This document shows, piece after piece, positions 43,820 to 53,506 of a DNA stretch of 64,000 nucleotides (its first letter is position 1; each line of letters begins with the position of its first letter). The notes beneath the pieces are model-generated. The model saw only the letters and a program-made list of their open reading frames with translations. It had not been told where the DNA came from and made no database searches. The stretch comes from a bacterium (GTDB taxonomy: Bacteria > Bacteroidota > Ignavibacteria > Ignavibacteriales > Ignavibacteriaceae). A program made the position numbers and the translations under genes. The stretch is taken from positions 496,001-560,000 of the forward strand of contig JADJWC010000001.1 of the NCBI GenBank assembly GCA_016716565.1, given 5' to 3'.

Positions 43820-45385
43820 TTAAACGAACGCTAATCTTATGAATAGTCTGATAATCCTATTTCTTTTAAACACATCATCCTCATTTTTATAGTAACTATT
43901 CCGCCAATAAGCTCCCAGTCCCAAGCCAACTGCCAAATAATCTACAAATGGGTACATAACATCAAACCAAACAACATGTAAATGGTGTCGGGAATCAGAA
44001 GGCTCACTTTGTGTCCAGGTCCATTTTGATGAATAATATACTCGTGCAAGATTCCAGTTATCATTAATGAGAGAGCCCCCTATGTTAATGCCTATACCCG
44101 GTCCAAAATCGTAATTTCTTCCTTCAACATCAACATAATAATCGGTTGGAACTGCTCCCATCGCAATCAGCTCGATATCAACATTCGATAAGATGTCAAG
44201 TGAGGATTTAAGATTATAAAATGAAACAAGATGTACATTAACTGAAGTACCTCCATAGGTAAAACCGGGATTGTTGAAATAATTATAGTTAAGAGTTGCA
44301 TTTATGGTATGTCTTAAATCTTTTTGTTTTTTGATATGCCAGCCGTACAAATTTCCAAAAGATTGCAAGTTTGTCAGCAGAGGATCCCTTGTAGAGATTG
44401 CAGCACCAACTCCGAACCAGGAAAAGGGCTTTTTAATATTTCCGTGAAAAAGATTTCCATATGAAATTTCCGCTGATAAAACTCCTTCATTGATATCCTC
44501 TGTTTTATTTACATCGCCATTTTTATCTAATCTTCTTAATCCGACATCAAGCTTAAATCCAAAGCTGGTTGGATTTCCTTCCTCAGGATTTGGAAAGACC
44601 TTGTAAGTCTCACCGGTCATTAGTCTATTAAAACCTCTTACAGGATTAAGCAAAGCACCACCGATTTCCTGAAAAACCCTGGTAGTTCCTGTTTCAGTGT
44701 TATCTGTAACTACAGCAGAAAGCCTGAAAAGCATTTCGCCAAGATTAATTCCATTCATCGAGGTATTTATCAAATCATTAATAGACGGTCGGAACGTTTC
44801 ACCAAAGTACTCCCAGAAAGCACTTCCGGCAAATGCCCAGACACTTGATTCCCAAAATGAAAATCCATTAGTTCTTCCTGCATTATAGTATAAATTTCCA
44901 TGATAAGGGTGTGCAAAGTAGTTTGTTAAAAAAGCATCGCCATCATATTCCCAGCCGTAAGTAATATTTCTCCACCAGGTTTCTGTATTTACATTAGCCC
45001 AATTGTCTTCCGGATCCTTCCATTCTCGTCCCCATTTTGCAAGAGCCCACGGAACAAACTCAATGATTGCAAGTTCAGTAAAAGCAATCCAAAAATGTTC
45101 TTCTGATTCCCAGGGGATATAGGTATAATCGATACTGTCGGTATTGTTTAACGGGTAAGAATTTTTTATTGGAGATAAAAGATCTCTTTTTTCATAATTC
45201 ATCGTAGGCATATAGCTGTGAAACGGTCGATCTCTCTCTAGCATAATTTCAGCATTTGGATTATTATAATTAAGCGAGAGGATCAGTTTACTTTTTGATT
45301 GTGGAAATACTGTCAGCAGGTTTAAAAACGAGACGAAAATTGCGGCACTCAAAATCAGTTTAATATATTGTTTAGATGATTTCAA
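43820..45385 (-). CDS. DUF3943-type outer-membrane-associated protein
   Basis: A 521-residue protein with N-terminal signal peptide (about 1-29). A conserved central region holds FAHPYHGNLYYNAGRTNGF and WEYFGETFRPSINDLINTS, matching the DUF3943 pattern. The C-terminal half is a series of amphipathic beta strands rich in Tyr/Trp/Phe and ends in phenylalanine-valine, suggesting a beta barrel. The function of the family is unknown. It is monocistronic and divergent from the small secreted protein gene. Confidence 0.75.
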   Translation of the reverse strand: MKSSKQYIKLILSAAIFVSFLNLLTVFPQSKSKLILSLNYNNPNAEIMLERDRPFHSYMPTMNYEKRDLLSPIKNSYPLNNTDSIDYTYIPWESEEHFWIAFTELAIIEFVPWALAKWGREWKDPEDNWANVNTETWWRNITYGWEYDGDAFLTNYFAHPYHGNLYYNAGRTNGFSFWESSVWAFAGSAFWEYFGETFRPSINDLINTSMNGINLGEMLFRLSAVVTDNTETGTTRVFQEIGGALLNPVRGFNRLMTGETYKVFPNPEEGNPTSFGFKLDVGLRRLDKNGDVNKTEDINEGVLSAEISYGNLFHGNIKKPFSWFGVGAAISTRDPLLTNLQSFGNLYGWHIKKQKDLRHTINATLNYNYFNNPGFTYGGTSVNVHLVSFYNLKSSLDILSNVDIELIAMGAVPTDYYVDVEGRNYDFGPGIGINIGGSLINDNWNLARVYYSSKWTWTQSEPSDSRHHLHVVWFDVMYPFVDYLAVGLGLGAYWRNSYYKNEDDVFKRNRIIRLFIRLAFV

Positions 45386-45782
45386 ATTTGAATCCTCTAA
45401 TTACAATCAGGATTTGAACATCCTATCTATTTAAAATTCAAAGCAAGACCCATAAAGAAGGCACACTAAAAAATTTATGGAAAATTCTCGAGTCTGATTT
45501 AATATATTTTATAGGGGGAACAGAGTTAGCCTTCCTTTTCAGTATTAAACCTAATAATTATAAATTTTATTCACAAATGATGTGTGCATTTTCATTTCTT
45601 GTGCTATTGGATGGATACTACTCATTCATTACAAACCTATTACAATTCTATGACAATTGAGTCAAATTAAGAAGAAGTTTTACTCATCAATTACAATACA
45701 ATGACATTCTCCCACCTTGTTTTAACTACGTTTCTATCGAGAGATAAACAGAATGTATAATTAAAATAAAAGAGGTGTTGAA
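45386..45782. other. Intergenic region with direct repeats upstream of a small secreted protein
   Basis: 397 bases, mostly AT-rich. Two related blocks, ATTACAAT-TCT-ATGACAATT at 45639-45658 and ATTACAAT-ACA-ATGACATT at 45690-45708, are each preceded nearby by TACTCAT. A further ATTACAA lies at about 45628-45634. The rest shows nothing recognisable. Confidence 0.6.
45639..45708. repeat. Pair of direct repeats, possible regulator sites
   Basis: Copies at 45639-45658 and 45690-45708 share ATTACAAT and ATGACA, separated by three variable bases. Their start-to-start spacing of 51 bases is close to five helical turns, so they would lie on the same face of DNA. They lie 75-145 bases before the ATG of the small secreted protein. 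Confidence 0.5.
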
Positions 45783-46055
45783 ATGAAAAAGTTATTCGTT
45801 TGTTTAGTTGTTAGTGTTGTAACAGTAAATGTATACTCAGCAATTTATCCAGGATATATTAATAATTCTAATACTATTGAGGTTGAGCAGGTGATAATTA
45901 GCGATAACGATTATTCAAATTATCAAGTAGAGCAGTTTGATTTGAAAAGTAATATCGAGGAGGTTGTAACAGAAGTTAATAATGAAACTGATGTTCAAAA
46001 TGAAGATGAATTAATTGATAACTCTGCAAGCGCAATGGGAATTGGAATTTTTTAA
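45783..46055 (+). CDS. Small acidic secreted protein of unknown function
   Basis: A 90-residue protein with a signal peptide (about 1-19, ending YSA) and a strongly acidic, Asn/Glu/Val-rich mature part with few lysines. It ends in a small hydrophobic tail, ASAMGIGIF. AGAGGTG precedes the ATG and a clear hairpin follows the stop, so it is an independent transcript. No family is recognised. The split between an acidic body and a short hydrophobic C terminus resembles secreted peptides or precursors, but no processing partner is encoded next to it. Confidence 0.75.
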   Translation: MKKLFVCLVVSVVTVNVYSAIYPGYINNSNTIEVEQVIISDNDYSNYQVEQFDLKSNIEEVVTEVNNETDVQNEDELIDNSASAMGIGIF

Positions 46056-46091
46056 TTGAAATGTTCAGACTTTGTCAATTGGAAAAGAAGA

Positions 46092-46123
46092 AGGCAGAGA
46101 TACGTATCAACACTTCTCTGCCT
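46092..46123. terminator. Bidirectional terminator between small protein and pepF-like gene
   Basis: AGGCAGAGA (46092-46100) pairs with TCTCTGCCT (46115-46123) around a 14-base loop. On the plus strand it is followed by TTAATTTTTA. It lies between two convergent genes. Confidence 0.82.
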
Positions 46124-46130
46124 TTAATTT

Positions 46131-48020
46131 TTATTTACCCATTTTTTTCAAAATTTCTTCCATCTGATCCATCACTTTGTTCATTTTTTGCATTGTGAGT
46201 TCAACAGGCTCGGGCGACATTGGATCAATACCGGCTTCCTTTATTAAATCAGCAGGATATTTTGAACCACCGCCTTTCAGGATTTTATAGTAATCATCAA
46301 CCGCAATTTGTCCTTTGTTAAGCATCTTCTCTACAAATGCAGTTCCGTAAATGAGTGAAGTAGCGTACTGATATACATAATAATTATATCCGAGGAAGTG
46401 AGGAATGTAAGACCATTCATACTGAATGTAATCATCCACAACACAATGACCTTTATCGTGTCCGTAGTATCTCTTAACTATTTCAAAATAAATTGCGCAC
46501 ATATCTTCACCAGTTAAAGGTTCGCCGGCTTCAGCTCTTTTATGAATTTCCCATTCAAACTCTGCAAATGATGTTTGACGGAAAATCGTTGTTCTCAATA
46601 ATTCAAGATAGCTTCCAAGCAGATAAAGTTTTTCTTCATCACTCTTTGCATTCAGCACCATGTAATTGTTGAGAAAATTTTCATTCACTGTTGAAGCAAT
46701 TTCAGCAACAAAAATTGCATAATTTGCTTTTGAGAAGGGCTGAGTTTTATTCGAGAAGTAACTGTGCATTGTGTGCCCGAGTTCGTGTGCAAGTGTGGAA
46801 ACCGATTCATAATCATCTGTCCAGTTCATTAATATATAAGGATGAATATCATAAGCTCCGCCGGTTGAATAAGCTCCGCTTCGTTTACCAACAGTTGGGA
46901 TATAATCAATCCATCTTTCATTGAAAGATTTTTGGAGAACAGAAACATATTCTTCGCCAAGAGGTTTTAAAGCGTCGAGAATTGCTTTTTGTCCCTGCTC
47001 AACAGAAAAACTCATGTCAACCTTCTCAACAAGCGGAACGTAAAGATCATAATAACGAAGTTCGTCCACACCAAGCATTCTTTTCTTTAAATCGAGTGCA
47101 CGATGTAACGTTGGAAGATTTTTATTGACTTGTTCAATCAAAGTTGTGTAAACCGAAACAGGAAGATTATTTGCATTTAAAGCTGCATGTAAAGATGATT
47201 CATATTTTCTATTCTTTGCATAAACCCAATCCTTTTTAACCTTGCCGCCGAGGTTTGCACCGAGAGTGTTTTTATATCTTCCATAATCATTAAAGAAAGC
47301 ATCGAAAACTTTTGAGCGGTCGTCACGGTTTGGAAGAGTTCGGTATCTTGTATAAGAAGCAGGAGTCAGCTCAATTTCTTCACCGGTAGAAATTGTAACT
47401 TTTTGAAAAGGTTTCTCCGCGTTTGTGAAAATATCATACACATCTCCCGGAACATCCGAAATTAATCCGAAACTGGCGAGTATTGTTTCTTCCGCTTCGC
47501 TCAGAGTGTGTTCCCGAAGTCTCTGAATATTATCAATATAAATATCATACTCAGCAGCAAGCACGGGTTTTTCTTTAAGGAACTGATCAATTTTCTCTTT
47601 CGGGATTTGAAGGATTTCCGGTTCCATGTACGCTGTAACTTCGCCAAACTTTGTTCCAAGTGCACCCATCTGCTGCATCATTGCCTGATTCTCGGATATG
47701 TTCAGATTTTCGTTACTTAGATTGCTCGCATAAGTCCATGCTTTCGAGAGTGTTTTTACAAGATCCGAGGAAGTTTTCAATGCATTGTAAAGAACATCGG
47801 CACTTTGACCAAGTGTTCCTTTAAATGCTGCGAGCTTTTCTACTTCTGATTTTAACAGATCAACATCTGCCTGCCAGTCAGCAGTAGTCGGATAAATTTC
47901 AGAAAGGTTCCATTTATATTTATCAGGCACATCGCTGCGTTCGGGTGATTGTGCAATCACCGAGCTGATAATTATAAATGAAAGGAGAACGAATGAAACA
48001 GATTTATAAATATTATTCAT
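46131..48020 (-). CDS. Exported oligoendopeptidase F-type metallopeptidase (M3B)
   Basis: A 629-residue zinc peptidase cleaving short peptides. The family core has the HEXXH site in LAHELGHTMHSYF and the downstream glutamate region (FVAEIASTVNE). N-terminal oligopeptidase F domains start near WNLSEIYP. Unlike the usual cytosolic PepF, it begins with a good signal peptide (about 1-23, ending VIAQ), so it should act in the periplasm. The best match is PepF of about 600 residues. It converges on the small secreted protein gene. Confidence 0.9.
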   Translation of the reverse strand: MNNIYKSVSFVLLSFIIISSVIAQSPERSDVPDKYKWNLSEIYPTTADWQADVDLLKSEVEKLAAFKGTLGQSADVLYNALKTSSDLVKTLSKAWTYASNLSNENLNISENQAMMQQMGALGTKFGEVTAYMEPEILQIPKEKIDQFLKEKPVLAAEYDIYIDNIQRLREHTLSEAEETILASFGLISDVPGDVYDIFTNAEKPFQKVTISTGEEIELTPASYTRYRTLPNRDDRSKVFDAFFNDYGRYKNTLGANLGGKVKKDWVYAKNRKYESSLHAALNANNLPVSVYTTLIEQVNKNLPTLHRALDLKKRMLGVDELRYYDLYVPLVEKVDMSFSVEQGQKAILDALKPLGEEYVSVLQKSFNERWIDYIPTVGKRSGAYSTGGAYDIHPYILMNWTDDYESVSTLAHELGHTMHSYFSNKTQPFSKANYAIFVAEIASTVNENFLNNYMVLNAKSDEEKLYLLGSYLELLRTTIFRQTSFAEFEWEIHKRAEAGEPLTGEDMCAIYFEIVKRYYGHDKGHCVVDDYIQYEWSYIPHFLGYNYYVYQYATSLIYGTAFVEKMLNKGQIAVDDYYKILKGGGSKYPADLIKEAGIDPMSPEPVELTMQKMNKVMDQMEEILKKMGK

Positions 48021-48183
48021 TACTTTACCTTTTATTATTTGTATTGATGAATTTTAAGCGGCTAAAATTACATATAATCAGAAAGAGTTGCCGAAAAAAG
48101 TTTTCACAAATTTCTTTGTCTTTTTTATTGTATGCTTTATTTTCCCGTGTAATTTCAGGAACATCTTAAATCATTAAAGACTA

Positions 48184-51100
48184 ATGAGGCGGCAAATCAG
48201 GACAAATATATACCTTCTACTTTTTATATCACTCTTAACAGTAGAGTTGCTGTTTCCGCAGGTAAATAATGGAAGAGTAAGTCATTATGGCATTGAAGAC
48301 GGTCTGTCACAAAACCAGGTTCAATACATCACTCAGGACAGTAAGGGATTTATCTGGATTGGAACGCAGAACGGTTTAAACCGTTTCGATGGTTACAATT
48401 TCAAAGTTTATCGTCATAATCCCAAAGATTTAAATAGCCTCAGTGATTATCCAGTCCATTGTATCGCAGAAGACAAAGAAGGATCTCTCTGGATAGGAAC
48501 GCGTGATGGATTAAATCGCTTTGATCCGAAGACTGAAAAATTCTTTCACTATCATCATAATCCTGAAGATGAAACAAGTATCAGCAGCAGCACAATCTGG
48601 TTAGTTCTTGAAGACAGCAAAAATAATTTATGGATAGCAACAAGATCCGGTTTAAACAAATTCATTCCCGAAAAAAATATTTATGAAAGATATTACTTCG
48701 GGGGAGATCCATTCGATCCGGTGCAGACAAATATTACATCTGTTGTGGAAGATCATCAGGGATTTTTATGGATTTCAAAGCTGGATGGTTTGGTAAGATT
48801 TAATCCACAAACCAAAGAAACCAGAACATATCGTAATGACTTTCAAAATGCTGAACTGCTTCTATCAAACCGGATAGTAAATCTTTATGTGGACAGTAAA
48901 AATACTTTATGGATAGGCTCAAACGTCGGTGTAAACAGCATCAATCTTAATTTATACGATGAAGATAATCCGAAATTTGAAAAGCATGTTTTCGAAAAAA
49001 CTTTCGCAGGAGTTCCTGGATGGATTTATATCCGGAGAATTACAGAAGATCAGTATGGAAATATTCTTTTTGCCACCCTGGAAAATGGATTACTGATGTT
49101 CAAGTCATCCACTGGTTTAATAGAACGGTTCTTTTCCGTAGATAGATTTCCAGCTGCAAGTATCATTTCGCTGCTGAAAGACCGAAGCGGTGTACTATGG
49201 GCTGGAAGTGATGGTAATGGACTGTTTAAAATCTATAGCGGTGATAATAAGTTCAACAGTGCATTGTTTGACTCTGATGAGTTAAATTCCGGAAAATTGG
49301 CTGTTAATTCATTATTAATAAATAAACCCGGGGAAATTTGGATTGGAACAGATAATCTTGGAATAATACAAACCACAATAAAAAGTCTGTTATCAAAATC
49401 TATTATCCTCAGTAAAAATATAACTGATCACAAGTTGTATTACTTGACAGATAAAAAAAGCATTACTTCATTATTAAAAGATAGAGACGATAATATTTGG
49501 GTAGGCACATACGGAGAAGGGATTCTTATAATCAATCAAAACTCAAACTCTTATCAAGCATATAAAAAATCAGATAAAAATTCATCTGGCATCAAAGGAA
49601 ATTTTATTCATTCGATTTATGAAGACAGCAAAGGCTATATATGGATCTGTACCGGCGATGCGGGGATTTTTATATTTGACAAAAACACAAATACTTTTGC
49701 TGACCTGGAAGCAGAATCGGAAAATTATTCGGTCTTTGGAAAAGAAGTCCATTGCGTTATTGAAGACAGGTTCGGAGATATCTGGTTCGGAACAACATTG
49801 GACGGTCTGTTCCGCCTTGACAGAAAAGAAAACATAATTGAACAGTTTAAACATCTTCATTCAAATCCCGGCTCTGTCAGTGCCAACAGAATAAATTCTC
49901 TTTACAAAGATTCAAAAGGAAATTTGTGGATTGGAACCTTTGGCGGCGGACTTAACAAATTCAATTATGAAGATGAAACCTTTGAGCATTATACTACCGA
50001 AAATGGTCTGTCGAGCAACAGTATACTCGCAATGCAGGAAGACGACAATGGCAATTTATGGATAAGCACAGATAAAGGACTAAACGAGTTCGATCCCGTT
50101 AATCTTTCGGCAAAGAGCTTTGATGAGTATGATGGAATTGCTGGCAATGCTTTTTCTCCAAGAACTGTTTTGAAGGATCGTGAGTCGGGTTATCTATTTT
50201 TTGGCGGAGTGAATGGAATTTCATTCTTTAATCCATCTGAAATGATTGTCGACAAAACGGTTCCACCGGTTGTGCTTACAGATTTCAAAGTGTTTAATAA
50301 TTCGATCAATGCCGGTGATAACAAGCAGGATTATCTGCAGAAAAACATCAGCTATGCTGATGAAATTTCGATCGGACATCAGGATAATGTAATCTCATTT
50401 GAGTTCTCGGCTCTTCATTTTGTGAATCCCGGGAAAAATCAGTTTGCGTATATGCTGGAAGGCTTTGATAACGATTGGATTTATGCTGGCAACAGAAGGT
50501 ATGTAACGTACACTAATTTGGATCCGGGCAATTACATTTTTAAAGTGAAAGCGTCAAATAGCGACGGCATCTGGAATGAAAAAGGAATTGCTGTTAAACT
50601 GTATGTTGCGCCGCCGTGGTGGCAGACGTGGTGGGCGTATTTATTGTATGCTGCTTTTTTTATTACGATTTTGTACTCGCTCCGGCAATATGAAATGAAA
50701 CGAGTAAAGCTGCGTAATGAACTTCAGCTAAAAGATTTTGAATCAAAGAAACTGCAGGAAGTTGATCAGTTGAAATCACATTTCTTTGCGAACATTTCTC
50801 ACGAGTTCAGAACGCCATTAACATTGATTCTCGGACTTCTGCAAAAATTTGAAAGCAAATCTTCTGATAGAAAAGAGCTGGAAGATTATGGCGTAATGAA
50901 ACGAAACGCTCTTCGGCTATTGCAGCTTATAAATCAACTGCTTGAACTTTCAAAAATTGAATCGGGAAAATCAAAGCTGGTTGCATCCGAAAATGACATC
51001 GTGAGCTTTGTGAAAAGAATATTTGTCTCGTTTGCATCTTACGCGGAGCAGAAAAAGATCAAGCTTCAGTTCAATGGTAAAGATATTAATGAAAAATCTG

Positions 51101-52347
51101 ATGAAATAATAAATCTGTTTTTTGATAAAGATAAGATGGAGAAGATAATTTCGAATCTTGTTTCGAATGCGGTTAAATACACACCTGCGGAAAACGAAAT
51201 CGAAGTAAAAATTTCATCTCAAAATAAATTTGCAGAAGTAAAAGTAGTTAATACAGGCATTACAATTTCCAAAGCCGATCTCGCACATTTGTTCGACAGG
51301 TATTACAAAGTACATCGTGCAGAAAGCGAATTGTTTGAAGGAACCGGAATCGGACTGGCACTCGTAAAGGAGCTTGTTGAGCTCCACAAAGGAACAATAA
51401 CAGCATCAAGTGAGTACGATGTAACAGAGTTTACAGTAAAACTGCCATTGGGAAAAACTCATTTGAAGGAAGATGAAATAATACTAGATTCTGCAGATTT
51501 CATCACCGAAAAGTATGAAGCGTTTGGCGAAGAATTATCAAAAGAAATTTCTGATGACTCTGAAGACACTACAATAAATGAGGAAAAAGAATTCATTCTC
51601 ATCGTGGAAGATCACAGTGATTTGAGAAAATATATCCGGGAAAATCTTTCAGAAATTTACCACATAATTGAATCCCCAAATGGAAAAGATGGACTTAATA
51701 AAGCAGTTGAGTTAATTCCGGATTTGATAATTAGTGATGTGATGATGCCGGAGATGGATGGCTATACATTCTGCAAAAAGATAAAGACAGATGCAAAGAC
51801 AAATCATATTCCTGTTATTCTTCTAACTGCAAAAGCCTCAACAGAGGATAAGCTGGAAGGGCTTGAGCTTGGTGCAGATGATTATTTAATCAAGCCATTC
51901 AACCCGGAAGAGCTTAAACTTCGTGTAAGAAATCTTATCAGAACAAGAGAACAGTTACGGCAAAAGTTCACCTCTGAAATGGTTCTTAAGCCTGCTGAGG
52001 TTATTGTTCCATCAACACAAATGCAGTTTATGAAGAAGATTCAGGGAGTTATCGAAAACAATCTTGAAGACGAAAGTTTTGGTGTCGATAAATTGGCTGG
52101 AGAAGTCGGAATGAGCCGTTCGCAACTTCACAGAAAGCTTAAAGCAATAACAAACCAATCAACCACTGAATTCATACGCAATTTTCGTTTGCAAAGAGCT
52201 GCTCAATTGATTCTTCAGGATGCCGGAAGCATGGGAGAAATTGCATACAAAGTAGGATTTAATAGTCAGGCATATTTTAATAAATCATTTCAGGAAGTGT
52301 TTGGCTGCTCTCCATCTGAGTACAAAAAAAGCCAAAAAAAGAATTGA
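48184..52347 (+). CDS. Hybrid two-component system regulator (HTCS) with AraC output
   Basis: A 1387-residue single-chain sensor-regulator. After a signal/anchor (about 1-26) come some 14 Reg_prop beta-propeller repeats (W-[IL]-G-T-x-x-G-L pattern, about 35-700). A Y_Y_Y domain (700-800), a membrane helix near 820-837, and DHp with NISHEFRTPLTLIL follow. The ATPase domain (GTGIGLALVKEL), REC (acceptor ISDVMMPEMDG) and a C-terminal AraC HTH (SRSQLHRKLKAITNQS) complete it. Such regulators sense glycans in the periplasm and switch on nearby utilisation loci. No polysaccharide locus adjoins it here, so the regulon is unknown. The promoter may be TTTG 48115-48118 with TATTTTCC 48138-48145. Confidence 0.93.
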   Translation: MRRQIRTNIYLLLFISLLTVELLFPQVNNGRVSHYGIEDGLSQNQVQYITQDSKGFIWIGTQNGLNRFDGYNFKVYRHNPKDLNSLSDYPVHCIAEDKEGSLWIGTRDGLNRFDPKTEKFFHYHHNPEDETSISSSTIWLVLEDSKNNLWIATRSGLNKFIPEKNIYERYYFGGDPFDPVQTNITSVVEDHQGFLWISKLDGLVRFNPQTKETRTYRNDFQNAELLLSNRIVNLYVDSKNTLWIGSNVGVNSINLNLYDEDNPKFEKHVFEKTFAGVPGWIYIRRITEDQYGNILFATLENGLLMFKSSTGLIERFFSVDRFPAASIISLLKDRSGVLWAGSDGNGLFKIYSGDNKFNSALFDSDELNSGKLAVNSLLINKPGEIWIGTDNLGIIQTTIKSLLSKSIILSKNITDHKLYYLTDKKSITSLLKDRDDNIWVGTYGEGILIINQNSNSYQAYKKSDKNSSGIKGNFIHSIYEDSKGYIWICTGDAGIFIFDKNTNTFADLEAESENYSVFGKEVHCVIEDRFGDIWFGTTLDGLFRLDRKENIIEQFKHLHSNPGSVSANRINSLYKDSKGNLWIGTFGGGLNKFNYEDETFEHYTTENGLSSNSILAMQEDDNGNLWISTDKGLNEFDPVNLSAKSFDEYDGIAGNAFSPRTVLKDRESGYLFFGGVNGISFFNPSEMIVDKTVPPVVLTDFKVFNNSINAGDNKQDYLQKNISYADEISIGHQDNVISFEFSALHFVNPGKNQFAYMLEGFDNDWIYAGNRRYVTYTNLDPGNYIFKVKASNSDGIWNEKGIAVKLYVAPPWWQTWWAYLLYAAFFITILYSLRQYEMKRVKLRNELQLKDFESKKLQEVDQLKSHFFANISHEFRTPLTLILGLLQKFESKSSDRKELEDYGVMKRNALRLLQLINQLLELSKIESGKSKLVASENDIVSFVKRIFVSFASYAEQKKIKLQFNGKDINEKSDEIINLFFDKDKMEKIISNLVSNAVKYTPAENEIEVKISSQNKFAEVKVVNTGITISKADLAHLFDRYYKVHRAESELFEGTGIGLALVKELVELHKGTITASSEYDVTEFTVKLPLGKTHLKEDEIILDSADFITEKYEAFGEELSKEISDDSEDTTINEEKEFILIVEDHSDLRKYIRENLSEIYHIIESPNGKDGLNKAVELIPDLIISDVMMPEMDGYTFCKKIKTDAKTNHIPVILLTAKASTEDKLEGLELGADDYLIKPFNPEELKLRVRNLIRTREQLRQKFTSEMVLKPAEVIVPSTQMQFMKKIQGVIENNLEDESFGVDKLAGEVGMSRSQLHRKLKAITNQSTTEFIRNFRLQRAAQLILQDAGSMGEIAYKVGFNSQAYFNKSFQEVFGCSPSEYKKSQKKN

Positions 52348-52596
52348 AATTAGGCTAAAATCGAAGAGAATTTCTTCTCTGCAACAATACTTAAAACAAC
52401 TGCAACAGTAGTTAAAGCTGCACAACCACGGCATTTTTATCCGCAACATTTCTTAAAAACATTGACACAATTCTGAAATATTTCGCCCTCCACAAAAACT
52501 AAGTTTGCCTCCGAAAAATTTCTGAGTTTCTAAACAAACAGCATAACTCAGGATAGTGTAAACTTAAATCCATTAACTAACTTAAAGGAGGATGAA

Positions 52597-53361
52597 ATGA
52601 AATTTCATCTGGTTTTCTTGTATGGAGTGATTAGCTACTTCATATTCTTTGGGGTGTTCTTATATCTGCCCGGTTTTATGGGCAACTTTCTTGTTCCTAA
52701 AACAATTGATTCGCTAGCAGCAGGTCCGTTTGGAGAAGCATTATTAATTAATGCCGGACTGCTTGCATTGTTTGCCATTCAACATAGCGTGATGGCACGG
52801 AAGCCTTTTAAGAACTTCATAACTCAATTTATTCCGAAGGCTGCTGAGAGAAGTACATATGTTCTATTCTCAAGCATTGCAGTAATCCTACTCTACTGGT
52901 TGTGGAAGCCGATGGGTGTTGCAATATGGAATGTTCAAGGTTCTGTTCTGGAACCAGTGCTGAACGGTTTGATGATTGCAGGCTGGCTGATAGTTCTTGT
53001 TACAACTTTCTTAATCAATCACTTTGATCTTTTCGGATTAAGACAGGTCTGGCTGTACTGGAGAAAGAAAGAATACAAGCCGCTGGAATTTAAAACACCT
53101 GGCCCTTATAAAGTTGTGCGGCATCCGCTTTACTTTGGCTGGCTGATTATGTTCTGGTCAACTCCGGTTATGACGATTGCACATCTTGTATTTGCGATAG
53201 CAACAACTGCTTACATTTTCGTTGCAATTATCTTTGAAGAAAAAGATCTGGTAAGAGAACATGGGAAAAAATACATCAACTATCGCAGAAGCGTCCCGAT
53301 GATATTTCCTTTTGGGAAAAAACAAAAAGAATCAACACCAGCTTATGATAAAGCTGCTTAA
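52597..53361 (+). CDS. mddA: MddA-like methanethiol S-methyltransferase
   Basis: A 254-residue membrane protein of the isoprenylcysteine methyltransferase superfamily with about six helices. The N-terminal LYGVISYFIFFGVFLY and FVGN-like/VPKTID stretch, AIQHSVMAR, and FDLFGLRQVWLYW match the methanethiol S-methyltransferase MddA, which makes dimethyl sulfide from methanethiol using SAM. The C-terminal SAM-binding part is RHPLYFGWLI to FEEKDLVREHGKKY. Gene and family fit well by pattern; catalysis is inferred. AAGGAGG precedes the ATG. A strong hairpin lies 30 bases after the stop. Confidence 0.8.
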   Translation: MKFHLVFLYGVISYFIFFGVFLYLPGFMGNFLVPKTIDSLAAGPFGEALLINAGLLALFAIQHSVMARKPFKNFITQFIPKAAERSTYVLFSSIAVILLYWLWKPMGVAIWNVQGSVLEPVLNGLMIAGWLIVLVTTFLINHFDLFGLRQVWLYWRKKEYKPLEFKTPGPYKVVRHPLYFGWLIMFWSTPVMTIAHLVFAIATTAYIFVAIIFEEKDLVREHGKKYINYRRSVPMIFPFGKKQKESTPAYDKAA

Positions 53362-53390
53362 TTAAATAGTGAAAATAAAAATGTTCAAAA

Positions 53391-53424
53391 GAGATGACAT
53401 CCGTCAAAAGCCGGATGTCATCTC
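53391..53424. terminator. Strong hairpin after mddA
   Basis: GAGATGACATCCG (53391-53403) pairs perfectly with CGGATGTCATCTC (53412-53424) around an eight-base loop. Only TAAAAATT follows, so it is either a terminator or attenuator between mddA and the small membrane protein gene, or a dispersed palindrome. Confidence 0.65.
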
Positions 53425-53438
53425 TAAAAATTCAGGAC

Positions 53439-53493
53439 GTGAGATAAACAAATACTAAGAAATAATTTTTAGCCAAACATTATCTCACATCCT
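53439..53493 (+). promoter_or_regulatory. Inverted repeat abutting the ribosome site of the small membrane protein
   Basis: GTGAGATAA (53439-53447) pairs with TTATCTCAC (53480-53488). With flanking AGGAC/ATCCT the arms extend to 14 bases with one mismatch. The right arm ends one base before the AAAGGAG that serves the gene at 53507. It could fold in the mRNA leader or bind a dimeric regulator. Confidence 0.5.
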
Positions 53494-53506
53494 AAAGGAG
53501 ATTAAA

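Noticed and set aside
52462..52485. TTGACA and TATTTCG before mddA as a promoter
   Set aside because: Spacing of 11-14 bases fits neither the sigma-70 nor the Bacteroidota pattern, so it was not annotated.
53391..53424. Long perfect hairpin considered as a CRISPR or mobile-element end
   Set aside because: Single copy in the window, with no spacer pattern, cas gene or transposase nearby.
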